Source of the DNA: Onchocerca volvulus
Taxonomy: Eukaryota > Nematoda > Chromadorea > Rhabditida > Onchocercidae
Assembly: GCA_000499405.2 (NCBI GenBank)
Contig: HG738138.1
Span: forward strand, 9,794,888 to 9,858,887
Length of the DNA: 64,000 nt
Direction of reading: 5' to 3'
Shown here: positions 37,674-50,800 of the stretch, one piece after another
How positions within the stretch are numbered: the first letter of the stretch is position 1
Layout: each line of letters opens with the position of its first letter
Translations under genes and position numbers: made by a program
The notes under the pieces: model-generated
Database searches by the model: none
What the model was told of the DNA's origin: nothing
What the model saw: the letters and a program-made list of their open reading frames with translations, nothing else

Positions 37674-39001
37674 TTTAAATCGAAAACTTTTCTCATGCAC
37701 TAATTTTTCTTTATTTTTAGTAAAAATCTCACAGATAACGGAATGAATACAAAGAGAATACGAAGAACAAAGAAAATCGTTATACCAGCTTTTAGTGGAT
37801 TGAAAGGCTTAGTTGGTGATGGAAAGCAAAAAGATTCTGATGAGGTAAAATATATATATTTTTTGTCTTGACTTACCAGTAGTACTGAATAGAAGAGTGA
37901 ACTGATTTTATATAACAAGTTATCTTCATTATTCAGAAGTTGTAACGGAGCTGGTCTTTTTTTTTTTTAGTCCTTTATTAAATTATAATGGTGTATTCTG
38001 AAGTATATATGCCCATGAATTAAAATGAATTAGAGAGGGAGAACAGTTCGATAGAGATGCACGGATTTTTGTGTAATGGCAAAATGACAGTCAAATTGTG
38101 CATCTCTCAATCATTTTAATCCACTGGCTCAGTTTTCCAATTGTTTAGATCGTCTGGTTTTTGTAGACTAATTTTGTCATCCCTCGAAATGTTTCCAACT
38201 TTTTTTGCATTTAGCATTATATAATTTCCCCTCACCGATAAGGCATCTGGGTATTTTATGATAAATACCGTTATTAGTAATCATTATTAGTAAGTACTGT
38301 GCAGCGTCAATTTTCGTGTGTGCATTGCAATTATCATTTCCAATCTTTCAGCAACCAGGTCATTCAGTGATAGCTTCTTCATCAGCCAATCTTCTCACAG
38401 TCTTACCGGAACCTAAAAATGCTTCAAGAATTTCGAGAAACATGAATATTTTCCTTTCCAGCAATACACATTCTATAGGAAATGCTAAAATGTCTGAAGT
38501 AAGCTTATCTAGTCTTATTACTACAGTTTTCCAATGTTACAATTTTTTTTCTTTACATTTCTTTGCCCGGTTTTTGATCTTATATTGTTCGTCGTCTAAT
38601 GCTGGTTGTTTTATGAGGTTATTACTGCCAAAGAAATTCCGAAAGAAACCAAATTTACTGAAGAAGAAAATGATGCTTCTGACGAAGATCAAGATTCAGC
38701 AGACTTTTTTGGTCTGAAAGCAGCTAATGATCCTCCTGTGATATCAGATATTGTTACGGCATCAGACATTTCACTTGGCAAAAAACTTGAAGAGGTTTGG
38801 TTTCATTTGAATTTCATACCTTCATATTTATTATTTATTGGTCTCAGTGAATATTTCGATATGCATTTCTAAACATGTTTGTCTCTAATCGTTTATGATC
38901 TTCGATACCGATTTAGTCTGTGTCACATCAAAAGAAGCAATTTGCATAGTATTTATAATGCGGTAAAAGCAAATACAATTTATGGTGTTTGCTTTCACCG
39001 C

Positions 39002-39042
<41 letters not shown>

Positions 39043-40509
39043 CAAGGACATTAATTTTTCCTTGTAATGATTTCAGAAAGAATTACTTCTAAAATTACCG
39101 TGGAAAAAAATTCCAGTTGATTTTAATTCCTGAATTAGGATTAGTTAAAGTATTGTTATGAAAATATATTAGTTGTCAAGTTTTTTCGGTTGAAATTAAC
39201 TGGAAATAGTTCAAAAATTCACACTTGTCATTCCTAATTTCATTATCAATTCTCTTGCAGTCCAATATTTCTCATGAAAATTCGTTTAAAATTTTAAACA
39301 ATACTGATTTACTCAAATAGAAAAAGTAAATTTGATAATGATATAAAAGTTTTATAGTTATAGTAATTTATGGTAATTTCTTTGCTTTCTTTTTTTGCTA
39401 GTTCTTTTTTCTTCCATTTTTGTTCAAGATTATGTAGCACGGTTTATAAACCTTCTTATAAGATATTAATTGAAATTAGAATGTTCAGGTTGTTCAAACG
39501 GTTGTGGCTTTAATTAATATAATTTTTTACTGCTTCTGTTGTTATAATACATCTGTGAGTTATAGGTCGAACTAAGAGATGATGTAAAAATTGAAGATAA
39601 TATATCTGTTTTCGTTTCTCATCCAGAAACTACCGTTCAGTGTTATGATACATCTACATCCACTACCTTGTCTGGAGCCATTGATGACAGTGTAAGTTAT
39701 TGTGATCCGTTCTTTGGATTTTATCTATATCTATAGTACTCGAAAAAATATGGTAAGAGAAAATTATCTCTTATGCTAATAATGATGATAGAACTGTGTT
39801 CATAAATCCTTTGCATGTGAATACTGTTTATTTAATGCTGCTGTCAATATCACGAAACCTTAAGTTGCAACTTTTTTTAGCAAGCCTTATGTATGATTTA
39901 TTCACGCGATGTTGCACATTTGGGCGGCACAATTTCGAACGCTGCTAAGGCCGTGGAAAATATGGTCGATGTTAGTGTTGATAAGGTGAACCTTTCTTTA
40001 AGTTGTCACCATTTAGTTTTTAATATGTGAATTTCTTGGAACGAAAGCTTGCATCGAACTTTTTGATTGTATACAGTTCTTTCAATACCCAAGATATGAA
40101 TTAATTTCTTTGTCACTTTAAAATCCTTGATTTTTCAAGGTTTTGGGTCCAAATGTACATGCGACACTTCTCAAAAATCTTCATAACAAATCGCTTGCTG
40201 AAGCAACATTATCACATCTTGCTAACATACCGAAAAACAAAGAAGCGGTTAGCATGGTGGCACGAAGAAAACATCAAATCACGTATCTTGCAAGCGTTGT
40301 AAGTATTTAATCTTCGTCATGCTATCCTTACAGATATTTTATTTCCATTCTGTTAGTCAACTTTCATTTGGTATCACCACTATGTATTCAAGATATCAAA
40401 CAAGGTGGAAATGATATTTTAGGCTGTAGCCAGAGAAGAACAGCTTGCTGAGCAGTGGTCTGTAAATCGGCATAACAAACGAACGTCGGCAAGAAAATAT
40501 GGATTCTAA
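36847..40509 (+). CDS. PRCC-family nuclear protein
   Basis: Nine exons agree in phase: 36847-37048, 37294-37489, 37721-37844, 38352-38498, 38618-38794, 39566-39691, 39881-39985, 40140-40298 and 40423-40509, giving 440 residues. It opens MLSLVDYAGSDDEDTD, the acidic start typical of PRCC, and holds a basic segment (KLAKKAERKRKHHLK), a VIPAFSGLKGLV patch and DSADFFGL. It ends in the diagnostic PRCC C-terminus: MVARRKHQITYLASV, a linker with EEQLAEQW, and SARKYGF at the end. Human PRCC is a nuclear protein tied to pre-mRNA splicing and the mitotic checkpoint. The proline-rich N-terminal region of the vertebrate protein is replaced here by an acidic/basic one. All exons are open and donors are ordinary. 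Introns contain an A tract, an AT microsatellite and a hairpin. Confidence 0.9.
37644..37670 (+). repeat. Poly(A) tract in intron
   Basis: About 27 uninterrupted A residues in intron 2 of the PRCC gene, 50 bases before the next exon. Confidence 0.9.
38955..39039 (+). repeat. Hairpin fused to an (AT)n microsatellite
   Basis: ATAATGCGGTAAAAGCAAAT (from 38955) pairs with the segment ending 39006 over 22 positions (one mismatch, one G:U), with an 8-nt loop. The right arm runs into an (AT)n tract (39004-39039). It lies in intron 5 of the PRCC gene. A small MITE with an expanded AT tail is the simplest reading. Confidence 0.6.
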
Positions 40510-42056
40510 TGAGGATTATGAATGTGAATACTATTTCATATTCCTATGTTTGATAGGGTTTTTACTTCAAATCCATAAAAGTGCTTTGGATGCCATATCC
40601 ACAAAATTTTCGAATGGATTGGTGTTTTTTCGCATTTACATGCTTGTTGAAAATTGATTTCCACTGACTTAAAAATGCAGGGTTATCAACATTTTTCCGG
40701 AGAATATCGATATTTTCTAGGATATTAACGAATTATTCTCACTTTTTGAAAGAAATTTACTAATTTTTGAATACTGTTAGTTTTTATATTTTTCAGATTT
40801 CTCATGAATTAATTTAATTTGTAGTATCTCTTTGTTGAACAAAATGGTTGGGATGCATTATTTTAAAACATTAAGCACTGGATCGAATTGTGATAGATGA
40901 GAAAAGGATAGTAGGAATGTTTTGCAATGCCAATCTCGCAGCTCAAGTATTAAATAGTCCACTGAAAATCCTTGACAGTTTACCATCTTATGAGACAATG
41001 TAAATTAATTAAAAATAAAGAGAAATTTGCTATTTGTGAATGTTGTCAGTTTCCATAATTTTTAGGTTTTCCGTGAATTGTTTAGTTTGCAATAAAACTT
41101 GCTTCATCTTTTTGGATTTCAGAAAACTTTATCTGGAATATTTAAATACTGAAACAGATGCTAAAATATACACACGTATGTGTGAACATTTTTTTAAAAA
41201 ATAATTTGAAGGACAGGAAGCAGGCATGATGACAATCAAATTCATTTGCTTGGCAAGTTGGCTTTATTTTGGTGCAAATATTTGAGCTCACCGTCAATGA
41301 CAATTACTAACTAATAAGCCGGAAAATGATTACTGTGTTTAGACAATTCGTAGTATGAAATTGAGTGAGAATTGGTCTAACATATGCATTAATCTGCTGT
41401 AAAATGAAACCAAAGGGAAATTACTGAAGAAGTTGACTGGAATTCAGAATATTTAGATGCGAAGTCATTCGAGCTGGCGTTGTATTCTTGAGTACATTGC
41501 TCTAAGTTTGCTGCGTTCATTTTCAACGCTAATCTCCGAATTTACTGATTTTTTGGGGTTACCAAACTGGTCGTTTTTCCCCCTACTCCTTTTTGATTTT
41601 ATTCATTCCAGGCATCTGTTTTGTGTTGTATATATTTTTTTAAATTTGTATGAAGAGGTTGCGAGCGATTAATGGCATTGTAGAGATGAGCGGGATGTGT
41701 CATTTTGAATCTAGATATGGAATATCGAAAAATATTTACCCATAAAAGATTGTTACTGGATCATTTTTGACAGTTATTCTGGTGAAGTTCTTTCAGCATT
41801 ATCCGGTTTTGACAATAAAGATAATATAATTTGCAGTGAAATATAAGCAGGGCAGTATAATAGTGCTTCAACCTTGATGGTAGAGTCGGTGTCACTTGTT
41901 TTTAACACTTAGATCATTTTAGTTATATTTATAAGCTCTATCTTGTTATCGTTCTATATCGTTCCATATTTATGTACTCATCTATTCTGTTAACTTTTGC
42001 TGATGAGTAAGCTTTGTTATTATCAAATTTTTCAGCTCTGTAAACCATATCATTTT
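40510..42056. other. Intergenic 3' flank
   Basis: AT-rich; holds the 3' UTR of the PRCC gene. No other exon supported. Confidence 0.4.
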
Positions 42057-42330
42057 TCATCCATTACTACCAGAGTCCATTAAATTATCTTCATTTTTAA
42101 TTTTTTCCTTCATTTCTAAAATTAGATTCATCTTACTGATTGCATTTTCTAGAGATCCCCTAATAATCCAACGAACAAGTGGGTTAAAATGAGTGACTAA
42201 ATAACTGACATAGTCCATCTCCATTATGCGGTTGCGCATTAATAGGCGGCAAATTGCACAGATTCTAGCAGTTCCACCATTTCAGCAGTTTTTAAAAAAT
42301 AATAGTTAATTCCATTTTGAAAGACTGAGA
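42057..42330 (-). pseudogene. Frameshifted coding remnant
   Basis: On the minus strand one frame reads KTAEMVELLESVQFAAY up to a TAA. Directly after, in a different frame, MRNRIMEMDYVSYLVTHFNP continues with LVRWIIRGSLENAISKMNL and a Lys/Glu-rich end to a stop at 42057. Composition and amphipathic character look like real protein over both parts, and they abut with no splice signal, so a frameshift is likely. The pattern loosely recalls the C-terminal region of mitochondrial ATP synthase subunit b, but the match is too weak to name. Confidence 0.35.
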
Positions 42331-43021
42331 ATAGTTCATTGATTATTGTCATAAGTTGAGATATTATGACGGGTTTTTGCTAGTTATACTTTAAATTTTG
42401 ATACTTTATCAAGTTTGAAATCTTTTCCGAACCAACAGAAATGAACAAGCACCGCGTATTGACTAAGTTTTTACTATTACACAGCTTATCAAAGAGAATA
42501 TTTTTGTACTATGATGTACTTAAAGCTACTAGAACATTCCAATTTAACTTCACAAAAAGATTTTAAAATAACAGTTTTTCATTGATCCATAATTCAGCTT
42601 GCATTTTGCATAGTTTTATATTTTTCTATTATGTGATTGCCACGTGGCGAGAATTAAATCTCTTTTTTTTATTTGTCGCCTCTATTTTTTGTATATTTCT
42701 GACTTAAGTCTCATAATTAAATTTTTTTTTCCTCTTTTCAATTCATTTTAAACACGAAATAAAAAGCATTATTTCAATGTGAAAGATTGAAATGAAATCT
42801 TTTTTGCTCCGTTTTCACTGCAGTCCTATAGAAACAACGATATGCTGATGATATATTTTAGCACCTTAGTGATATCGAATTAATGGACATAGATAATTTT
42901 GATTATAACCTATGCATGTCAAATCTTTAAGTTTTTGTATGAAAACTATACGTTTATGAATGTGAAACAAACAATGCAATTTGTGATGCGTATTTTGGCC
43001 TTGCAAACTGCGATATTAAAT

Positions 43022-43075
<54 letters not shown>

Positions 43076-43142
43076 TATTTGTTGAACTCAATAAACAGTC
43101 TGAAAAAACATTGAATCCTCCATTTTTTTTTCTCTCAGATCC
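42331..43142. other. Intergenic, nothing recognised apart from a microsatellite
   Basis: AT-rich sequence; the 71-codon frame across the GT tract is an artefact of the repeat. Confidence 0.4.
43024..43074 (+). repeat. (GT)n microsatellite
   Basis: About 25 uninterrupted GT units, 70 bases before the start codon of the membrane-protein gene. Confidence 0.95.
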
Positions 43143-44876
43143 ATGATCCAATCAGTATCGATTATCATTGTGTGGATTCTTGCTGTCGAAGCAGAACGAA
43201 TCGTCCTCAATTCAGGATGTAAGCGCATTTTTAAGCTGATCCTCTACATTCTAAAAAAGAAACATGTGAAATGTGATTTACAAGTTACTGATATTATTTA
43301 AACAGCAGATGCAGACAAAGGAAACAGTACTGCAGAAGAGAAATGGAATAGCGAGATAGATAATGATGATGGTTTCGCAAATGAAAATTTCCAGGACAAC
43401 GACATTTATGTCAGGTTTTCTGTAAAAAAAGAAAAGAAAAATTAAGGAATTTCGTAGTGAATACAACATTTTCAAAATCTTTGTTATATTTATTTTTAAC
43501 AATTTTTCAAAGTTATAAATAAATAAACAATTTCTGAGATTTGATAGGCAAAAGAATAGTTCTATGCAGCAAATATTATATTGCTTAGAAGGATAGAATA
43601 ACTGAATGGAAAGGTAATTGTAACGACAAAGAGCGCTTAATTAGCAACAACGAATCTCAGGACGACAACAGCAAGAATACTGAAATTGTAATTAATAATA
43701 CAAACAGTAATAGAAGCAATGGTGAAAATGTTTCCGAAAGGCAAGAAGATGACGAGATTGTACGAATTCTTTATGTCTGCAAATGTGTTTGAATTTTTCC
43801 GAATACTTGTAGGCTAAGATATCATTAAAATTTTATACCATAGTGAGAAATTTTTTCTATCCTGATGTTTCTTTCAGCTTCTAGGTTTGCTAGGTTTAAT
43901 TTTACTAGCTCTAAGATACGCTAGAATGAATATGTTTATAACTACCGGAATGATATATACGATAAGTAATATCTCGGTAAGCAGAAAAACTTGTTAAAGA
44001 ATATAGCGTCTCACGTAATTAAATGAAATAGGAATGCTTCTTCTGCAAATGGCTTTAAGAACTTCATGGAAAATTTGAGCAAGACGCATTCACGAGCTGA
44101 AAATCATCCTTCAGTAAATGACAATAATACGTAATTTCCAATTATTAGGTTTATAAAAATTTGGAAACATCTTGGAAATCAATGGACAATAAACCGTTTT
44201 GCTTTGAAAGATGACACGATATGTAATATTTGAGGATGAAGCTGATTATTCTACTGAAGAACGAAATGCAATCGACTACACGCAAAGTATTTCTTCAACA
44301 TCAAAAGATCATACCTGGATGAAAAAAGGGATCGTCGATGAGGGCCTCGATGTTGTCATTAAAACAAACGGTGATTGATTCAAAATTCTTCAAATGCGTA
44401 AACTTTCTCTTCATTCCAACTTTAAATTTTATTGAAAATAATTCATTTGCAACAATTCAGTTCGTTTTTGATGGCAATCATAGAGAAATAATCGTTTCTT
44501 ATAAAGTTTAACTAATATTATTGATTTTCGATAAATGTACAGTTATTAGCTGAACCACCTCAAAATTCAAGCAAAGTTCCCATCTCGCTCAATTTTTAAC
44601 ACGTAACAATGGATGCCACTGTTCGATTTATGTGCTTTTAGAAGCTATTGAAAATTGTCGTTTTCAGTTTGCTTTAATAGGGCTGGGTATCGAAATCGAT
44701 TGATGGATAATCTTTTTATCAATTGTTTTTCAGTAAAAAGAGTGAAACGTGTGTCACGAGCCGGCAGTTCTCGCAAAGTGAAAATAGTGCAGGAACGTCA
44801 TAATAATCGATTCGATGATAGCAATTCATCGAAGAAGGATCAGAATCATCGTAAATACAAAGTAACAGATAACTGA
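43143..44876 (+). CDS. Orphan single-pass membrane protein with acidic ectodomain
   Basis: Six exons agree in phase: 43143-43218, 43306-43414, 43597-43759, 43878-43976, 44211-44370 and 44734-44876, giving 249 residues. A TTTCTCTCAG acceptor five bases before the ATG fits spliced-leader addition. Exon 1 is a signal peptide (MIQSVSIIIVWILAVEA). Exons 2-3 encode an acidic, Asn-rich ectodomain with several N-glycosylation sequons (GNST, NNES, NNTN, ENVS). Exon 4 is hydrophobic (LLGLLGLILLAL, then RYAR and a second apolar stretch), giving one or two spans. Exon 5 is acidic (EDEADYSTEERNA) and exon 6 strongly basic (KRVKRVSRAGSSRK). Introns 3-4 acceptors (GGATAG, TTGAAAG) are the weakest joins; consistent phase supports them. 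No family recognised. Confidence 0.55.
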
Positions 44877-47835
44877 TAAAGAAGTGATTGTTCAAATAAC
44901 TACCGTTATAATAAGCCAAAAAAACAAGAAAAAAGTTTTGCGCTTCTAACTCACAAATTATAGTTTCTATGTAAATAAAAATTAACTAATAAGACAAAAA
45001 CTCACTATTTTTAACTTTTTAATGAAAAGTTACGTGAAAAAAAGAAAATTTCTAATGAAAAGATAAAAATTGGAAATTTCTTGTTGAAACTATACTAAAA
45101 AGGGAAGCTCAACTTCGGGAGATATCTAGCAGTGATTAATTTTTTTGAAAATCCACCACTATCACGAGAATATTGCAGTTGAATTGTGGATGACTAATGG
45201 ATAAATCTTGGGGAATTAATAATTCATTCAAAGATCAGATCATAAAGAGATGTCATGGTAGTCATCGTAGGATTATATAGAAAATTAACGTAGTCTTTTA
45301 TAATCTTTTTGTAGCATTCTTTCATATTATCTTCAAAAAATGAAGAGATGTAACTTGTCAAGCATATTTATGAGTGTCCAACAATACCTTCCGCATATTA
45401 CTTAATAAACAAGGACTACTGTAATTTTACTTATGATATTAAAATTTTATTATGCACTATTTCTGAATAAATGAAAGCATAAAATTTAAAATTCTTAAAA
45501 TATATTTGCAGGACAAACTATCAGAACCAACGGAAAAGCAATTTCCAACTTTTCATTAGAATATGATTCCTTGGTCTTTCCCACATCAAACACTTTCTTA
45601 AACATAAGATATCATCGGCAGTTAGCTAAAATTACTTGATAAGATCAAGAATTATTTGGAATATGTAAAATATCGCTCGGGAAAAATTAATGCTTCTTAC
45701 AATTCTATGAATTCAGATGAAACATGCTTAAACATAAATTAGTTATACGATGTTGTTAAAAGAATAGTAGTAAAAAGCCCCTAAACAGTCCTACGGACAT
45801 AATATCAGCATTGTTCCCTCGATGTGCATGGTCCAGTGGTATTCATTTTCTTTAATTCATTGGTACTGTCTATAAAAATTGCTGCAATGGAACAATCAAA
45901 CACAAAAACTTTGTTTTGAAAGAGTTATTTATAGCATTGAGGCAATACTTGCTGGCAGTTGGATAAAAGAAATTAAGATAGATTTTTGCCGCATTTTTGT
46001 TTTAGCTCAAAAATCTCGTGAAATTTTTCACAAGTGAGATTTAATTCTAGCTAAGAAATGGGGTGGATTTGAATGGAAAATGCATATGCACCCCTTTCCC
46101 TGGACGTTTGGGTCATGTCGCATACTTACCGAAAAATGTTCAAAATTTCATTTTCTAATATAAAATTTTGCAACAAGAACGGAGACATTTTTCAGTGGAC
46201 TTGAGATAAATGTTTTACGTCCTTATCACATTACCCATCAACTTTTTTGAAATTTACATCTAAAATGCCTGACATCCGTTGGCATTTTAATCACTTTTTT
46301 AGTTAGTTAAAAAAAAAGTGTTTCTCGAAATTTGCGAAGTTGTGGGAATTTTTTATTCTGAATAGAATTATTCATTATTACTTTAAAGAGATGTGAATAA
46401 TAATAACAGTTGAGCGATCTATAAGTTATGAGAAGGAGAAAGAGAGGAGTAAGCATGGCAAAAAGACAGAAAAAGTTTCTCTACAAGTCAAGAAATCAAC
46501 GTCAGCCAAAGTGTGTCAGTCAATTAATTAGCAAGTAATAATTGCTTAGCTATCTGCTCCAGAAAAATTGGTCATTAGTTAATTTCTGTTAGCTTCAGGT
46601 CTTTATGAGATAATCGGTTAACTTTGAGAAAAAAACATAACTGTGCTATCCGCATTCAGATTTGCTGAAGGCCTACAGGCTTAAGCTGTAGAAACTTATA
46701 ATTGGCGACAATTGTCAAGTACCTTAGAGATAGATAGATAGGTGGGCATAATGAGCTGGTGTTTATGCCTGTCTGTGTGTGTATGTGGGTGTATGTACGT
46801 GTATGTGAGTGTGTTTGCGGAATAGGGCTATTTGATATAGTTGATAGTTGCTTAACTGCTATTTTTGATGGCAGATAAGTACTGAGTAGAGTAAGGGACT
46901 GCAACTAACTGATGAGAGCATGTGAGATAGACAACAGATGGAGAAGAAAGAGATACTATCGTTTTGTTGCTCCTCTGTGAGCGCTCGAGAAGGAATTTCA
47001 TCCTGCTCCTTTAATAGGTCCTTGAGGTGGTTGTGGGCACTGAATGATGCCTGGAGCAGCCTGGGCTCTAGGCCAGCAGTGTAGCCCAGCCCTTACTTCT
47101 TCTTTCACAATCGTCGCATCCTCGCCCACTTTTCAGCGGAACGTCTTCATCGCAGCAACAGTCAACGAAATAGTGTCAAGTCGTATCAAAAAAGCAACAG
47201 CTATAAAGAGGCAACACTACACTGGATTGGAATTAGAGGAATATGCCAGGATAAGTACTCTCCTAAGGATCATCATTCTTATTCTCTTCTTTCTCATCAA
47301 TCATATTGTTATCAACAACAATACCACTGTCGTTATCAAAAACGACTGTGTTAGCCGCTGTCATTATTAACGACTGTTTCAGCTCTAGCCATTTCGATTC
47401 TTTCAATTGATTTCCAGTGGCATATGTTTTCATCGTCACTGCTGAAGAATCAAAACAAATTTTTCATCTGTTCCTCACTGATTCATTAGTGGGATAGAAA
47501 TATCAGTAGCTGAACATATTATCCGATATAAGTCATCAGCTTGTAAATCACATGAAACGTTATAATCTCTTTGACCAGTTCTATATAAATTTCCGGATTC
47601 TGCGTTAGTACTAGGTTCATTTATCATAAATAATTCACGATGATTCCAATTCTGTCATAAAACGACGATATTATTTGTATTATAGCTATCACTCTCTGTT
47701 CGAACTAAACCCAATATTTTGATCATATTTCGAGTTTATTTCTTTTTCTGCTTCTGTCGCATTATTCCAAATCATATAATACTTAACTGCGCTTCCGGTG
47801 GTAACAGCTGAATTGTAAAGTATTATTGACGCGTC
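44877..47835. other. Intergenic / upstream of the G alpha gene
   Basis: Mostly AT-rich. A GT/GTAT-rich low-complexity tract lies at about 46770-46815, and a GC-raised stretch at 47020-47200 could be promoter DNA of the G alpha gene. The 108-codon frame there lacks motifs. An AATAAA near 44975 may serve the membrane-protein gene. Confidence 0.4.
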
Positions 47836-50800
47836 ATGGGGCATTGCGCTTCACGTGACCAAAAAGATCAGAAAAACTTGAACCGTCGGATCGATGAACA
47901 AATTAAAAAAGACCAGTCAATGTCACTTCGGATCATTAAACTTCTTTTACTGGGTATGTCTGCCATTTTTTAAAAATCTTCATCTGTATTGCGTTCTTCT
48001 TTATTTTAATGGATTTTCCGACTAAACCTTGTTCCAAACATAGTTCCAGAATTATAAATTTAGAATTCGATGTAATGATAATAAATAAGACTGCTTATTA
48101 GACATTACTGTTCTTCTTCTCAAAAAAAAGGCAAAATTAGAAAACCAAATTAATCGTTACTACCAATAAATTCTCGATGAACAATGCACACCTTCATAGA
48201 TTGAAGAAATGTGTTTTATAATATGTTATCATCTACCTGAATTCGAATTTTATAATCGAATACTTTTGTTTGACCTTTTAAGCTTCCGTCTATGATGCGC
48301 TCTTATCGTACTATATAGAGCAATTAGTATTAACTCATTTACGTTTCATACATGCACAGAATTTATGTCTGTATCTGAATACACTCATACACAAGATATA
48401 CCCATCACTTGAGCAGTTTTGATGATCTAGCAGGCAATCTCTCCTTTGTTTTGCTATTAAAATTTTACAGTACTTTCCAGTTGTTGTTCCTTAAATTTTG
48501 AACTATCCAGTGAAAATTATAGAAATTTCGAAAAATATTCTTCCCATCATTTAAGGTTAACAATGCTTAAATGGATCAATTTTAAATTTGAATAACTCAA
48601 GTGAATACATATCAGTATTATTGTTCGTGTGTGACACTTAAGTGAATGGAAACCATAAACGATAGTCTCAATTTCTTATCACAAACAATCCAATAGTCAT
48701 TTCAAAAGGATGAAGCGGTCACTTTGTACTTCTCTCTTATCTGTCACTTACAGACATTTTTTTACTTCTATTTGGAATTGAAATATTGTTCAATAATTCT
48801 TTTTCAGTCCGTTATTAGATATTATTCGGTGTCCATCGATAAGCTACAATACTGGAAATCACTGCAGTTGCTTTAATCAGGCTATGAATTTTCTTATTAT
48901 TTACAGAATCTTTTAGTCTGCAATGAAAATGCATCATTTCACTCCACTTCTCTTAAAATTTATATTTGCTCTGAATCAATTTCTCATTCTTTTCGATCGC
49001 TTATGAATGATTCTTTGCTGCAGTCATTACTTCTTCCCACATTTCATTATAATACTAAAAGAAATCTAACTTTATTTAATTTCCTAAAATATCTCAACGA
49101 ATCAAATAATCAGTGCTTTTTGTTACTATTTGTGGCCGTCTGGAAAAAATATGCCACATATCAACAAAGCGTAAACACTATAAATTTAATGATGCTTGTT
49201 TAAATTGCTAGCTTATTTATAATAATATACATATTGATGGAAGACGATTAATTTCCGAATATAGTAATAAGATATTCTCTCATCACATGTGCAGAGGGTA
49301 GCAATCGAGTAGTACTGAATTAAGAGAGAACGTAGTTCTTAAAGCTTCGTGTTATCCCAAGAAAAACAACAAATAATGGTCAATAAATATTAAATGATTC
49401 GAATTGCTGATAGTCCAATTAGATTAAATGGTTTTCGATTTGAACAGGTCGATTTGATGGTCAGAATCGAGAACCATATTCGAAGCATTAGCAAGCAAAT
49501 AAATCAATATTGGAGTGCAACTTTGCTTTTATCCTGCAAATTAGAAATAATAAATAACATTCTATTACTACTTTTAAATGCTGCATCAGTCGGTTTTTGT
49601 CAGTACTGGTAGAAGTTATCAGTAATGGGCAACGGAAGACGTTATGTGCTACGATAGCTAGAAATATATCATTGTCAGTTTCCTAAAAATTTCAAGTGAA
49701 TTTAAGGATAACCAAACTTGTTTATTCTAGAATCCCAAAGTAAAACTTCTTATGAGACTTTTTTAATCTATACCTCATATATTCTGCCTCATTCTTTAAT
49801 GTGTGAGATTAAAAGTCAGCAGTGGTTTATTTTCAAAGCAAGTTCTATGTAAAATTGTAATCCAAAGGTGTAGACAAAATGAGAAAACAGGAAAAATAAT
49901 TTCTTGCGATTATTATCATCAAATATTCTGGATGTCGTGAAAATCGAATTTCCTTGTTTCATTTAGAATCTTCAAAAAATACGTTTACGTTATGCGTCTA
50001 CGTTACACATCAGTTTTTAAAATTATAACAAAAATCATCTGTTATGTAGGAGGCGTCAAGTCCATAGTAAAATTTTTGAAAAAAGAGTTATTATAATTAA
50101 AAACAGATAAATTTTGGCTTGCTTTTTATTCAACGTGAATAATTTTGATATATTTGAAAGGTTGATTTTGAAACTAACTTTAATTATGTGTAATTTCGAT
50201 ATTAATTTCCGTGATAAGCTTATCTATGTACAAACCATCGTAATTATGAACCATGATTTAACTCTGACATCTCTGCTAAAATCAATCAAAAATATAAGTA
50301 GTAGTGTCAATGTGTTTCATCGATTTTGAGAAACTTCATTTCATCATCATAGTGCGAATTCATCTTAACTTATATTTTTATCAGTTCATAAGCAAGATAT
50401 TCTCATCCTTAAAGTTTATACTTCTTTAAACCCACTTTTTCTACCATAAAATAGAAATTTTCTGAGAGCGTTGCAGAAGTATGAAAACTGCCATTTATAA
50501 TTAAGTAATTAAAACAGTAATAAATCTGTCCAAATTTTTGCAAAGGCTTTTCAAATTCTGTGTACAGCAAAAGAAATATAGTATAATGAAATCATGCATA
50601 GAACGACATCTCCTATTCGATGCATTTATATAGAGCACTATGAATAAGATGAGTGCACGTTGCATTCAACGACCTGCGATGACCTTGTCATAAAAAGTAA
50701 AACTTCGCAGAAATTTTTACAAGTAATCGTATACAGCTGTTATTCAAAAATGTTCAGCTCAAAAGTTACCGAATGAAAACAGGAATCAAAAATAAGCTTG

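Noticed and set aside
42899..43151. Frames across the GT microsatellite on both strands
   Set aside because: They are produced by the dinucleotide repeat (CVCV and THTH runs) and have no other support.
47044..47370. 108-codon frame upstream of the G alpha gene
   Set aside because: Low-complexity and no motif, signal peptide or splice partner; more likely promoter or UTR sequence.
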